The notes beneath the pieces are model-generated. The model saw nothing but the letters and a program-made list of their open reading frames with translations, was not told where the DNA came from and searched no databases. Below, one piece after another: positions 14,557-23,065 of a DNA stretch of 33,646 nt. The position numbers were made by a program, and so were the translations under genes. Positions within the stretch are counted from its first letter, which is position 1; each line of letters starts with the position of its first letter. This stretch comes from Oscillospiraceae bacterium (lineage in GTDB: Bacteria > Bacillota > Clostridia > Oscillospirales > CAG-272): NCBI GenBank assembly GCA_015065045.1, contig SVRB01000003.1:1-33646 (forward strand), written 5' to 3'.

Positions 14557-14802
14557 ATGAAAGAAAAAATCACTTTGGTCGTATCAGGTGTAAAAATAAC
14601 CGTATTAACAGAAAATGATCCCGAATACGTAATGAGTCTCGGCAGATTGCTCGAAAAACGCGTAAGCGATCTTGTTATCTCATCAACGTCTTGCTCAAAG
14701 AGTGAAGCTCTGTTGCTTTGCGCTTTGGACTATCTTGACGAAAGAAACAAGCTCTTAAAAGAAAACGAAGAACTTAAAGAACAGTTGAAAAATCTTAAGT
14801 AA
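14557..14802 (+). CDS. zapA: Cell division protein ZapA
   Basis: This 81-residue protein has the ZapA head (MKEKITLVVSGVKITVLTENDPEYVMSLGRLLEKRVSDL) and a C-terminal coiled coil rich in Glu/Leu/Lys (YLDERNKLLKENEELKEQLKNLK). ZapA cross-links FtsZ protofilaments at the Z ring. The AAGGAGAAA ribosome site is strong. It heads a plus-strand cluster of envelope morphogenesis genes. Its promoter is not clear: the divergent 167-bp region is AT-rich, and TATAAT at 14453-14458 lacks a good -35. Confidence 0.9.
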   Translation: MKEKITLVVSGVKITVLTENDPEYVMSLGRLLEKRVSDLVISSTSCSKSEALLLCALDYLDERNKLLKENEELKEQLKNLK

Positions 14803-14816
14803 AGGATTTTAAAATT

Positions 14817-15074
14817 ATGATGAAGTTTATTAAATACACAGGCTTCCCCGTTTTGTGCGGAATAGTTCTCGGCATGATGGTAGCATCATTGACAAAAAAC
14901 GTTTCTGCATTATCATGGCTCTCATTCGGCTTGAATTTCGGTATGACCTCTCCGCTCGTACTCGACCTTAAGCTGATAAATTTTACTTTCGGTCTTACCG
15001 TAAGTCTGAACGTTGCAACAATAATATGTATTACACTTTGCCTTATTACTGCAAAATACATATACAAGAGATAA
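14817..15074 (+). CDS. Small DUF4321-type membrane protein
   Basis: This 85-residue protein has two membrane helices (about residues 7-27 and 55-80) separated by a loop with ALSWLSFGLNFGMTSPLVLDLKLINFTFGL. That form matches the DUF4321 family, commonly found beside maf and mreB in Firmicutes. No function is known; conserved adjacency to the elongation machinery suggests an envelope role (inference). AAAGGA precedes the ATG. It lies 14 bases after zapA and 4 bases before maf. Confidence 0.78.
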   Translation: MMKFIKYTGFPVLCGIVLGMMVASLTKNVSALSWLSFGLNFGMTSPLVLDLKLINFTFGLTVSLNVATIICITLCLITAKYIYKR

Positions 15075-15078
15075 TTTT

Positions 15079-15663
15079 ATGAAAATTTTATTGGCATCAA
15101 AGTCTCCCCGCAGACGAAAAATGTTAAAAGAGCTTGGTATAAAATACACGCTTTGGAACGGCGAGGCAGACGAAACCGTTACAAAAGAATATAAGCCCCA
15201 TTCGCTTGTAAAGCTACTTGCAAAAAGAAAGGCTATGGCGGCATATAAAGACGTAAAAAGAAACGATTCTCTTATTATATCCGCAGACACCGTCGTTGCA
15301 TTAAACGGCAAGATACTCGGCAAGCCTAAGGATGATGACGATGCAAGAAATATGCTTCGCAGTATGAGCGGCACTCACCATTCGGTTTATTCGGGCGTTG
15401 CCGCTATATATAACGGCAGACTTGTATCTGATTATCAAAAAACAGATATAAAATTCCGTGATATTGATGACAAAGAAATCGAAAGATATCTTAAGACCGG
15501 TGAGCATAAAGATAAAGCAGGCTCATACGGGATACAGGAAAAGGGCGGATATTTCGTTGAAAAGGTAAACGGAGATATAAACAACGTTGTGGGGCTCCCC
15601 GTTTTGAAGCTTCGAAATATGATTTTAAAAGAGTTTGATATTGATATTTTTAATTTAGATTAA
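15079..15663 (+). CDS. maf: Maf-family nucleoside triphosphate pyrophosphatase
   Basis: This 194-residue protein starts with the Maf signature ILLASKSPRRRKMLKELGI, followed by the catalytic region IISADTVVALNGKILGKP and DKAGSYGIQEKGGYFVEKVNGDINNVVGLP. Maf proteins hydrolyse non-canonical or pyrimidine nucleoside triphosphates (dTTP/UTP in the YhdE type) and were linked genetically to septum inhibition in Bacillus. Its position directly before mreB is the classical arrangement. The length is normal. Confidence 0.94.
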   Translation: MKILLASKSPRRRKMLKELGIKYTLWNGEADETVTKEYKPHSLVKLLAKRKAMAAYKDVKRNDSLIISADTVVALNGKILGKPKDDDDARNMLRSMSGTHHSVYSGVAAIYNGRLVSDYQKTDIKFRDIDDKEIERYLKTGEHKDKAGSYGIQEKGGYFVEKVNGDINNVVGLPVLKLRNMILKEFDIDIFNLD

Positions 15664-15683
15664 AAGCTTGAAGAGGTGTTAAA

Positions 15684-16682
15684 GTGGCAAGAACGATAGG
15701 AATCGATTTGGGTACTGCCAACACGTATGTATACAGAAAAGGCAGAGGGATCGTTATAAGAGAGCCCTCTGTAATCGCAATAGACGAAGAAAAATGTAAA
15801 GTGGTAGCTTTAGGTGAGGATGCTTACGAAATGATAGGCAAAGAGCCTACAAACGTAAAGGCTACACGCCCCATTAAAGACGGCGTTATTGCAGAATTTG
15901 ATATAACCGTAGCTATGCTTCACGGATTTATCGTTAAGGCATCGGGAAAAGGAAGTCTCAACCGACCGAACGTTGTATTAACGGTTTCCGAAAGCATCAC
16001 AGAGGTTGAAAAAAGAGCGCTTGAGGAAGCGGCTGCCGAAGCAGGAGCAAGAAGTGTCGCAACTATAAAAGCATCATTTGCGGCAGCGCTCGGAGCGGGA
16101 TTGCCCATCGAAGAACCAAGAGGCAGTATGATCGTAAACATCGGCGGCGGAACGACCGACGTTGCCGTTATGAGTCTTGGTGGCATAATCGAATCCGACT
16201 CTGTAAGGGTTGGAGGAGATAAGATTGACGACGCTATTTTATCTTACTTAAAGAGAAAATATAATTTGATAATCAGCTCTATAGATGCTGAAGAATTAAA
16301 AAGAAGCATCGGCACACTCTCTCCTTCGGCTGAAGAAAAATATGCCGAGGTGTACGGCAGAGATGCTGTAAGCGGACTCCCTCTTACCATAAAAGTAAAA
16401 AATACCGAGCTTATTGACCCTATAAAAGAACAGATTTCACACATTGTTGACTGTATAAAATCAACCTTAGAAAAGCTTCACCCCGAATTATCCTCCGATA
16501 TTCACGACTATGGAATGACACTTTCGGGCGGAGGAGCGCTTTTAGATGGAATCGAAGAATACTTTACAAAGCTTTTTGGCTTTGAAGTCAGAGTTGCCGA
16601 AAACGCAACCGACTGCTGTGTTGAAGGAATACAGAAGGTAATTGATCTCTTCCCTCAGTTTATTTCATTCAATAACCGATAA
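15684..16682 (+). CDS. mreB: Rod shape-determining protein MreB (actin homologue)
   Basis: This 332-residue protein shows the actin-fold phosphate loops: IGIDLGTANTYVY (phosphate 1), IVNIGGGTTDVAVMSLGGI (phosphate 2) and the adenosine motif LSGGGALLDGIEEYF. MreB filaments orient lateral wall synthesis under the membrane. The start is GTG with GAGGTG upstream. The next genes mreC, mreD and mrdA complete the elongasome core. It could be an Mbl-type paralogue, but the operon position favours MreB. Confidence 0.93.
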   Translation: MARTIGIDLGTANTYVYRKGRGIVIREPSVIAIDEEKCKVVALGEDAYEMIGKEPTNVKATRPIKDGVIAEFDITVAMLHGFIVKASGKGSLNRPNVVLTVSESITEVEKRALEEAAAEAGARSVATIKASFAAALGAGLPIEEPRGSMIVNIGGGTTDVAVMSLGGIIESDSVRVGGDKIDDAILSYLKRKYNLIISSIDAEELKRSIGTLSPSAEEKYAEVYGRDAVSGLPLTIKVKNTELIDPIKEQISHIVDCIKSTLEKLHPELSSDIHDYGMTLSGGGALLDGIEEYFTKLFGFEVRVAENATDCCVEGIQKVIDLFPQFISFNNR

Positions 16683-16703
16683 ATTATCAGGAGAAATATT
16701 AAA

Positions 16704-17543
16704 TTGAAAAATCTGTTTCAAAACAAATTTATGATAGTGCTTATAGTTATTTCGATAATTTTGGTAGGTACTACGTCTTTCATATCAGCCTTAGGCTACA
16801 CATCCTATGTAAGAAATGCCATAGGTATTGTTTTGACGCCTATACAAAAGGGGGCGGATTTTGTTTTTGACAGCTTTGAAAATATTTTTGCCGATAAAGC
16901 AGACTACAAAAAGCTCAAAGAAGAAAATGAAAACTTAAAGCTTCTTCTTTCCGAAAAGGAAAAAGAGCTTGCCGACGCTCAAAACACCGTAAAAGAAAAT
17001 GAAAATTTAAAGGACTTCCTCGGTTTAAAGGAAGAGCATCCCGATTTTGTTCTTGCCGATGCTAAAGTTACCGGAAGACAGACGAATAATTACTCTATCG
17101 TTTATACCTTGGATAAGGGCTCATACCACGGCATAACACCGGGAATGCCCATAATAGACAAGTTTGGTATTGTCGGTTGCATCAGCGAGGTTGGTCTTAC
17201 TTGGTCAAAAGCAACCTCAATTATAAATACTGACGTTTCTGTCGGAGTGATGATACAAAGAACGGGTGAAACAGGTGTTTCAAGCGGAAGCTTTTCCGCA
17301 TTCAAAGATGGACTTTGCGTTGTTTCATATTTGCCGAACGATACCGACGTGCAAGTAGGCGACAGAATAGTTACCTCTGCAAACAGCTCGCTTTACCCTA
17401 AAGACATTCTTCTTGGAAAAGTCGAATCAATAAAGCACGACCCTGTTTCAAGAGAAATTCTTGTATACGTAAAGCCTGCCGCAAATATCACGGAGGTCAG
17501 CTCGGTAATGATAATTACCGATTATAGTATAGCATATGAATAA
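16704..17543 (+). CDS. mreC: Rod shape-determining protein MreC
   Basis: This 279-residue protein has an N-terminal cytoplasmic stub, one membrane helix (about residues 9-30), a coiled coil (about 65-105, KLKEENENLKLLLSEKEKEL and ENENLKDFLGL) and two beta-barrel domains with HGITPGMPIIDKFGIVGCISEV. MreC is extracytoplasmic and activates PBP2/RodA. The start is TTG preceded by CAGGAGAAA. It overlaps mreD by eight bases. Confidence 0.93.
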   Translation: MKNLFQNKFMIVLIVISIILVGTTSFISALGYTSYVRNAIGIVLTPIQKGADFVFDSFENIFADKADYKKLKEENENLKLLLSEKEKELADAQNTVKENENLKDFLGLKEEHPDFVLADAKVTGRQTNNYSIVYTLDKGSYHGITPGMPIIDKFGIVGCISEVGLTWSKATSIINTDVSVGVMIQRTGETGVSSGSFSAFKDGLCVVSYLPNDTDVQVGDRIVTSANSSLYPKDILLGKVESIKHDPVSREILVYVKPAANITEVSSVMIITDYSIAYE

Positions 17544-18081
17544 GCATTTCAATATTGCCGTTATTTTTGATATTGTAATATACGGATTGCTTTTGATTGT
17601 GCTGTCCGTTTTACAGACAACCTTAATTCCCCGTTTTCCGATATACGACGCTATTCCCGATATAATGATCGGCGCTGTATGCTGTATCGGTGTTTACAGA
17701 GGAGAGAGATGCGCCGCAATTTTTGGTCTTATGGCGGGTCTTTGTTCTGATGCGCTCGGAAGCACGGGATTATCATTATTGCCGCTTTTTTACACCCTCG
17801 TTGGTTATATTGCGGGTAATATTGGCGCAAACGCAAGAGAAAAGGCTCGCTTTGCGGCATATCTTATCACTATCCCTGCCGTTTGTTTTGCAAAAACGGC
17901 ATTATCTTTTTTTCACCATATCATAATATATTTTGATTCGATCAAGCTGGGTGATTACTTTTTGCATACTTTTTTACCCGAATTTGTTTATACGCTTTGC
18001 TTGTGTATACCGATCTTTATACTCGTAAAGCTGTTTGATATTCCATTAAACACACTCAGAAAGAGAGGCGGTTATCGTTGA
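17536..18081 (+). CDS. mreD: Rod shape-determining protein MreD
   Basis: This 181-residue protein has five to six hydrophobic helices and the conserved segment IPDIMIGAVCCIGVYRGERCAAIFGLMAGLCSDALGS, typical of MreD. It is an integral membrane partner of MreC in the elongasome. The gene overlaps mreC at its start (ATGAATAA) and mrdA at its end (TTGA), so the three are coupled translationally. Confidence 0.9.
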   Translation: MNKHFNIAVIFDIVIYGLLLIVLSVLQTTLIPRFPIYDAIPDIMIGAVCCIGVYRGERCAAIFGLMAGLCSDALGSTGLSLLPLFYTLVGYIAGNIGANAREKARFAAYLITIPAVCFAKTALSFFHHIIIYFDSIKLGDYFLHTFLPEFVYTLCLCIPIFILVKLFDIPLNTLRKRGGYR

Positions 18082-20171
18082 GAAAAAACAGCAGATATCA
18101 TTTCAGATATATATTACCGACCCTTCTCTTTGTGTTGGTCTGCATATGCTTTGCAGCAAGAATAATATACTTGCAAATAAATGCACCCGAGCTTCAAACA
18201 TCATCCGAGCTTACGGTAAGAACTGTAGCCGTTAAAGCTGTAAGGGGTGAAATATATGACCGTAACGGCATCAAGCTTGTAGCAAACAGCTATTCGTATA
18301 ACGTGATGCTTGACGCTAACACCTTCCCTAAAAGCAACAGCGAAAAAAATCAGACATTATCTACACTTATCGATATTTTAGGCAATACTCCCGACACGCA
18401 GTTTCCCGTAATAAACGGATATAAAGAAGCTGAATATAAGGATTTTGATACAAACAGCTCCGAATATAACGGATTTATGAAAATGCTCGACAAATTCAAG
18501 TTACCGAGAAACACCTCGTGTGAAGATCTTGTCAGCTTTTTATTAAAGAGATATGAGCTTGTTGACAAAAACGGAAAGCTTAGCGTAAACGAAGAAATGC
18601 TTATGTCTGTAATGGCTGTCAGATATGAATGCGAAAGACTTAGCTTCAATTCTCTTAGTCCCGTTACTATCGAAAAGAATATTTCTATGGCAACATTGAC
18701 AGCCGTCGAAGAAGCATCTCTTGACGGAGTTAAAATAAGCAAATCTGTAGACAGAGTTTATAATTATCCCAAGTACGCCGCGCATATTATCGGCAGAACG
18801 GGTAAAATTCAAGCCGCAGACCTCGAATACTATACCGAAAAAGGATACCCGATGGACGCTATCGTGGGCATTGACGGTATCGAAAAGGCTTATGAAGAAT
18901 ATTTAAGAGGAATCGACGGAACTCTTGTAATTGTAGAAGATAAGAATAAAAACATCGTTGACGAATACTACAAAAAACAGCCCGTTGCAGGAAACGACGT
19001 TTATCTTACTATCGATATAAATATGCAGATCGTCGCAGAGGACGCTCTTGATTATAATATAAAGTATATCAAAGAAAAAGCTGACGCGACTATTAAAGAA
19101 GAAACCGAAAAGTATACTGATGCAAACGGCAATATTATAGACGCATCCAAAATCCCCCAGTATATAGGCGAGGACGTAACCTCGGGCGCTGTTACTCTTG
19201 TCAATCCGAATACGGGAGAAATATACGCTATGGCTTCAAATCCGACGTATAATCTTTCTACCTATCTTCAGGACTACAGCAGTCTCCTTACAGCAGACAA
19301 CAATCCCCTCTTTAACCGAGCGCTTATGGGAACCTACGAACCGGGCTCGACGTTTAAGATTGGTGTTGCAGCAGCCGCGCTTGAATACGGCGTTATAAAC
19401 AGATATACAACAATGTATGACAGCGGTGTTTATAAATATTATCCCGACTTTCAGCCCGAATGTTGGGTGTATAAATCTCACGGATACGGACACGGAACCG
19501 TAAACGTTATATCCGCAATTCAGCATTCTTGTAACTACTTCTTCTATGAAACAGGAAGACTTTTGACTATCGAAAGAATGAACGAATTTTGCAAGAAGCT
19601 TGGACTTGGCGAAAGCACGGGCATTGAGCTTCCCGAATCAAACGGAATCCTTGCAGGACCTGCATATTCATCGTCAATCAACAAACAATGGATGCCCGGT
19701 GATACGGTACAGTCAGCAATAGGTCAGTCTGATAATACCTTCTCCCCCTTGCAGATCTCGATGTACTTGTCCACAATGATAAACGGCGGAAACAGATACA
19801 GAGCTCATTTGCTTCACTCCGTTCGTGAGTTTGGCACAAATAAAATTATATACGAAGAGCAGCCTGAAACTTTAAATACAGTTGAATTATCAGCTGAAAC
19901 GGTTAATACTATAAAGACCGGTATGAAGAGCGTTATGGAAAACGGTACTGCAGCACCCGTATTCTCCGACTACCCGATAGAAATCGGAGGAAAAACAGGT
20001 ACAGCGCAGGTTGGTTCCAAAAAAAGTAATAACGGTATATTTATGGCATTTGCCCCTTATGATAACCCCGAAATCGTTGCATCTTGTATAATTGAGCAAG
20101 CGGGCGGCAGTAACGACTGTGGTCTGACGATCAGAAAAATGTTTAACTACCACTTCAATATAATTGAATAA
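18078..20171 (+). CDS. mrdA: Penicillin-binding protein 2 (elongasome transpeptidase)
   Basis: This 697-residue class B PBP has a short cytoplasmic tail, one membrane helix (about 13-32), the dimerisation/pedestal domain beginning RGEIYDRNG, and a transpeptidase domain with the active serine in STFK (Ser424), SCN (484-486) and KTG (639-641). No PASTA domains follow, favouring the elongation type over SpoVD/PBP2x. It cross-links lateral wall peptidoglycan with RodA. A TTG start overlaps the mreD stop. Residues about 340-365 (KYTDANGNIIDASKIPQYI) form an inserted loop before the catalytic core. Confidence 0.93.
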   Translation: MRKNSRYHFRYILPTLLFVLVCICFAARIIYLQINAPELQTSSELTVRTVAVKAVRGEIYDRNGIKLVANSYSYNVMLDANTFPKSNSEKNQTLSTLIDILGNTPDTQFPVINGYKEAEYKDFDTNSSEYNGFMKMLDKFKLPRNTSCEDLVSFLLKRYELVDKNGKLSVNEEMLMSVMAVRYECERLSFNSLSPVTIEKNISMATLTAVEEASLDGVKISKSVDRVYNYPKYAAHIIGRTGKIQAADLEYYTEKGYPMDAIVGIDGIEKAYEEYLRGIDGTLVIVEDKNKNIVDEYYKKQPVAGNDVYLTIDINMQIVAEDALDYNIKYIKEKADATIKEETEKYTDANGNIIDASKIPQYIGEDVTSGAVTLVNPNTGEIYAMASNPTYNLSTYLQDYSSLLTADNNPLFNRALMGTYEPGSTFKIGVAAAALEYGVINRYTTMYDSGVYKYYPDFQPECWVYKSHGYGHGTVNVISAIQHSCNYFFYETGRLLTIERMNEFCKKLGLGESTGIELPESNGILAGPAYSSSINKQWMPGDTVQSAIGQSDNTFSPLQISMYLSTMINGGNRYRAHLLHSVREFGTNKIIYEEQPETLNTVELSAETVNTIKTGMKSVMENGTAAPVFSDYPIEIGGKTGTAQVGSKKSNNGIFMAFAPYDNPEIVASCIIEQAGGSNDCGLTIRKMFNYHFNIIE

Positions 20172-20185
20172 AAGGATTTAGCTTT

Positions 20186-21388
20186 ATGAAAAGATTATTT
20201 ATTTCGATAATTTTAATATGTATTGTTCTCATAACGGCATCCTGTTCGGGAAAATTACCCGAAACAAACGAATACAAGTGTGAATTTGACACAAAGAACA
20301 AAACCGTATCTATAGTCGGTTACGAAGGCAGCTCGGAGAAAATTGTAATTCCCGAAAAGTTTGGAAAATATACAGTTACCGAGATTGGCCGAAACGCATT
20401 TTCAAAGAACTACGAGCTTTCGAAAATTACAATCCCCGAGACTGTAACATCTATCGGCGACAGAGCCTTTGAATTATGTATAGGCTTAAAAGAAATCGAG
20501 CTTCCGCCCGAGCTTAAAAGTATAGGCAATGCGGCATTTTCTAATTGCCGTTCTTTGAGAAAAATATCAATCCCCGAGGCTGTCGAAAAAATAGGTCTCA
20601 GCGTGTTTACGGGTTGCACTTCACTTGAAAAAATTGAAGTTGACGAAAACAACTCCAACTACGTTTCAGACAGATACGGAGCTTTGCTCGACAAAAACCA
20701 AACTACAGTTATCCAATACCCCACCGGAAGCCAACGCACTAAATACGAGATGCCGAATACTGTTACAACTATAGAGAGCTACGCATTTGAAAAATCAAAG
20801 AACCTTGAAGAAGTTACTTTTTCAGAAAACTTAAAAACAATAAAAAGCTATGCTTTTCAAGCCTCTGGAATACGCAGCGCTGAATTTTCCGACAGGCTCG
20901 AACAAATAGGCAACTTTGCATTTAACGAATCAAAGCTTTCATCAATTACACTTGGTAATTCAGTAAAGAGCATCGGCGACTCAGCTTTCGCTTGGTGCAC
21001 GTCGCTTACGGAAATCGAAATACCCTCAACGACCGACGTTATCGGTGTTTCGGCATTCTTTATGTGTACTTCAATCGAAAAATATACCATAGGTAAAGAA
21101 AATAAGAAATTTGCTTCCGATGATTACGGAGTGCTGTTCAATAAGGATAAATCGATATTGCTATACTACCCCGTCGGCAGCGCGACAGAGGAATACACTG
21201 TACCAAGTACAGTTAAGACGATTTCAGCAAGCTCATTTTCGACTTGCTTGAATATTAAAAAGATTATAATCCCTGACTCCGTTGAAGAAATAAACGACCT
21301 TGCTTTTTCTCAGTGTCCAAACCTTGCCGACGTAATATACGAAGGCACAAAGCCTGAAAGCATCGCTGAAAACGCATTTGAAAAATAA
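20186..21388 (+). CDS. BspA-like leucine-rich repeat lipoprotein
   Basis: This 400-residue protein begins with a lipoprotein signal (hydrophobic residues 4-19, lipobox ITASC, Cys20). The rest is BspA/TpLRR-type repeats with the core I-P-x-x-V-x-x-I-G-x-x-A-F-x-x-C-x-x-L. Two long units share the interruption NxxYxSDxYGxLxxxxxTxxxxYPxGS (about residues 155-190 and 310-340), suggesting internal duplication. BspA repeats bind host or matrix proteins in some bacteria; no function can be assigned here. It starts 14 bases after mrdA with no terminator between, so it is probably cotranscribed with the elongasome genes. Confidence 0.87.
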   Translation: MKRLFISIILICIVLITASCSGKLPETNEYKCEFDTKNKTVSIVGYEGSSEKIVIPEKFGKYTVTEIGRNAFSKNYELSKITIPETVTSIGDRAFELCIGLKEIELPPELKSIGNAAFSNCRSLRKISIPEAVEKIGLSVFTGCTSLEKIEVDENNSNYVSDRYGALLDKNQTTVIQYPTGSQRTKYEMPNTVTTIESYAFEKSKNLEEVTFSENLKTIKSYAFQASGIRSAEFSDRLEQIGNFAFNESKLSSITLGNSVKSIGDSAFAWCTSLTEIEIPSTTDVIGVSAFFMCTSIEKYTIGKENKKFASDDYGVLFNKDKSILLYYPVGSATEEYTVPSTVKTISASSFSTCLNIKKIIIPDSVEEINDLAFSQCPNLADVIYEGTKPESIAENAFEK

Positions 21389-21435
21389 TAAAAAAAGAGA
21401 TTGCATTTACGAGGCTTCTCATAAGGATGTTTAAC

Positions 21436-21500
21436 GTAGGGGCGATCATTGATCGCCCGCAACCATCCGCAAAAAACGGGCGACCGATGGTAGCCCCTAC
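21436..21500. repeat. Small inverted-repeat element (MITE-like, 65 bp)
   Basis: Two 24-base arms match at 20 positions in inverted orientation (left GTAGGGGCGATC..., right ending ...TAGCCCCTAC), separated by 17 bases. GATCATTGATC-like inner symmetry gives extra folding. It lies behind the BspA-like gene. I know similar GTAGGGGC-ended elements from gut Clostridia. No coding capacity. Confidence 0.7.
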
Positions 21501-21510
21501 AAACGGATTT

Positions 21511-21536
21511 CGGCAGAGAACTTGTTTTCTCTGCCG
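21511..21536. repeat. Perfect 10-bp hairpin between repeat elements
   Basis: CGGCAGAGAA (21511-21520) pairs perfectly with TTCTCTGCCG (21527-21536) around a 6-nt loop. The following ATTTGTG is a poor U tract, so a terminator for the upstream operon is only possible. Confidence 0.5.
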
Positions 21537-21563
21537 ATTTGTGTTATAATGGAATCACCGAAA

Positions 21564-21698
21564 AGCCTCCCTCCGAGAGGGAGGTGGCACGGCGTAGCCG
21601 TGACGGAAGGAGCCTGCGTAATTTTGGGTTTGTGCTAACTTTATTGTAACGCACTCTCCCTCAGTCGCTTCGCGACAGCTCCCTCCCGGAGGGAGCCT
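21564..21698. repeat. MITE-like palindromic element (about 135 bp)
   Basis: Each end folds on itself: CCTCCCTC/GAGGGAGG on the left and CTCCCTC/GAGGGAG on the right. Next to them are internal small hairpins CACGGC/GCCGTG and GTCGC/GCGAC. The two halves also align as imperfect inverted repeats of about 50 bases. The centre is AT-rich and non-coding. It has no transposase, so any movement would need one in trans. Confidence 0.7.
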
Positions 21699-21802
21699 AT
21701 GGATGCGCTCGTTCATCTTTAGGGGTATGGGCTTTGCCTTGTGCCTTTGTATTACAAAGGCGAAATTTGCGATAAAATACAAAATCAGAAAGGAACTTAC
21801 CT

Positions 21803-22303
21803 ATGAAAAACCAATACAAAATCACAAAAGAGTTAATGAAAACATGGGCAAAGGAATACCATATACACGGTGCGAAAAATGTAATATTATTTATCCTTTG
21901 GTGCGTATTAGGCGTTATTGGAATAAAGGGGCTTGTTTTTTCTATCTCAACCCACAGCGACTGGATGGATATTTATATCTATGCACTTTTTACTGTCCTT
22001 GCTGTTTTCAAGTTATTTTTTGCTCGTTTCTTTTTTTGGTCAAAAAGATATAAACTGTACTCGACTACATATGGAGTTTCCGAGTGGATACGTACCACAG
22101 AGTTTTTGGATGATGAAATAATTATTACAGACCATACATCAGTCAGCAAATTAAAATATAGCAACATCAAGACAATAAAAGAAAAAAACAATGTTGTTAT
22201 AATATTTATGAATAATAATATGGCCATAAGGTTGTATAAAGATGCTTTTGTAGAAGGCTCCTGGGAAAAATGTAAGGAAAAAATTAATACTATGCTCAAA
22301 TAA
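21803..22303 (+). CDS. Orphan membrane protein with YcxB-like C-terminal domain
   Basis: This 166-residue protein has two membrane helices (about residues 24-48 and 55-75). A soluble domain follows with the pattern of YcxB-like proteins (YSTTYGVSEWIRTTEFLDDEIII, SKLKYSNIKTIKEKNNVVIIFMNNNMAIRLYKDAF), a small PH-like beta fold of unknown role. AAAGGA lies eight bases before the ATG. It stands alone between repeat elements and a terminator and is slightly more AT-rich than its neighbours, so it may be an accessory gene. The family assignment is moderate. Confidence 0.72.
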   Translation: MKNQYKITKELMKTWAKEYHIHGAKNVILFILWCVLGVIGIKGLVFSISTHSDWMDIYIYALFTVLAVFKLFFARFFFWSKRYKLYSTTYGVSEWIRTTEFLDDEIIITDHTSVSKLKYSNIKTIKEKNNVVIIFMNNNMAIRLYKDAFVEGSWEKCKEKINTMLK

Positions 22304-22309
22304 GATAAA

Positions 22310-22338
22310 CCCCGACAGTTTTTTAAAATCTGTCGGGG
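22310..22338 (+). terminator. Hairpin terminator of the YcxB-like gene
   Basis: A 9-bp stem CCCCGACAG/CTGTCGGGG (22310-22318 with 22330-22338) with an 11-nt loop lies six bases past the stop. The U tract (CTAATTATTTG) is poor, so termination efficiency is uncertain. Confidence 0.6.
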
Positions 22339-22364
22339 CTAATTATTTGTTCACTGCGTATCAA

Positions 22365-22394
22365 AAAAGCCTTCTCCTGTGGGAGAAGGCTTTT
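22365..22394 (-). terminator. Terminator of the recA-recX-rimO-pgsA operon
   Basis: A perfect 13-bp stem AAAAGCCTTCTCC/GGAGAAGGCTTTT with a TGTG loop is followed on the minus strand by additional Ts. It is about 50 bases past the pgsA stop. It could also catch plus-strand transcripts from the YcxB-like gene. Confidence 0.88.
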
Positions 22395-22444
22395 CAATTT
22401 TCCGCTAAGCGTACACGCTTTCTGCAATCTTTTTTTATTATGTA

Positions 22445-23038
22445 TTACTTTTCGGGATCAAGCAACGGCCAGTATGCTTTAAGATAATCAATACCTGACC
22501 AGATAGTCATAAATACCATGAATGCTACAGATACGTAGCTGAGTATGTGATACTCGTTTATAATTGTATTTGCAAAGAACGCAGGTTCGAGAATCATAAC
22601 GAGAATACATACGATCTGTGATACTGTCTTGATCTTTCCGAGGTATGCTGCAGCAATAACTACTGATGAACCGCTTGATGCAATCATACGCAATGATGTT
22701 ATCGCAATTTCGCGAAGAATAACGATAAACGTTGCCCACGCAAATACCATATAGAAAACTCTGTCGTATGTTATTGTAGAAAGAATCGCGATATATCCGC
22801 CGATCGTCATAAGCTTATCGGCAACGGGATCAAGAAACTTTCCAAAATCTGTTATAAGGTTATGCTTTCTTGCAATCTTTCCGTCAAGCATATCAGTCAA
22901 TGCAGTAAGACCAAATATCACTGCCGCCGCAATTCTTGACCAGAAATCACCAAGAACGGGGAACATTATAATAAACATAAAAAATGGTATCATGACCATT
23001 CTCAACACGGTCAACTTGTTTGGAAGATTCATTTTCAT
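22445..23038 (-). CDS. pgsA: CDP-diacylglycerol-glycerol-3-phosphate 3-phosphatidyltransferase
   Basis: This 197-residue membrane enzyme has the CDP-alcohol phosphotransferase motif DG-x2-AR-x8-G-x3-D-x3-D, seen as DGKIARKHNLITDFGKFLDPVAD, and about five to six hydrophobic helices. It makes phosphatidylglycerophosphate, the first step to phosphatidylglycerol and cardiolipin. AGGAG nine bases before the ATG supports the start. It is the last gene of the recA operon, 27 bases after rimO; pgsA beside recA is common in Firmicutes, though cinA, often between them, is missing. Confidence 0.94.
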   Translation of the reverse strand: MKMNLPNKLTVLRMVMIPFFMFIIMFPVLGDFWSRIAAAVIFGLTALTDMLDGKIARKHNLITDFGKFLDPVADKLMTIGGYIAILSTITYDRVFYMVFAWATFIVILREIAITSLRMIASSGSSVVIAAAYLGKIKTVSQIVCILVMILEPAFFANTIINEYHILSYVSVAFMVFMTIWSGIDYLKAYWPLLDPEK

Positions 23039-23065
23039 AATCTTTTACTCCTGTCAAAATTATTG

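Noticed and set aside
21700..21802. Possible tRNA or small RNA between the 135-bp element and the YcxB-like gene
   Set aside because: Only a short palindrome (GCCTTTGTA/TACAAAGGC) is seen; there is no cloverleaf or known RNA motif.
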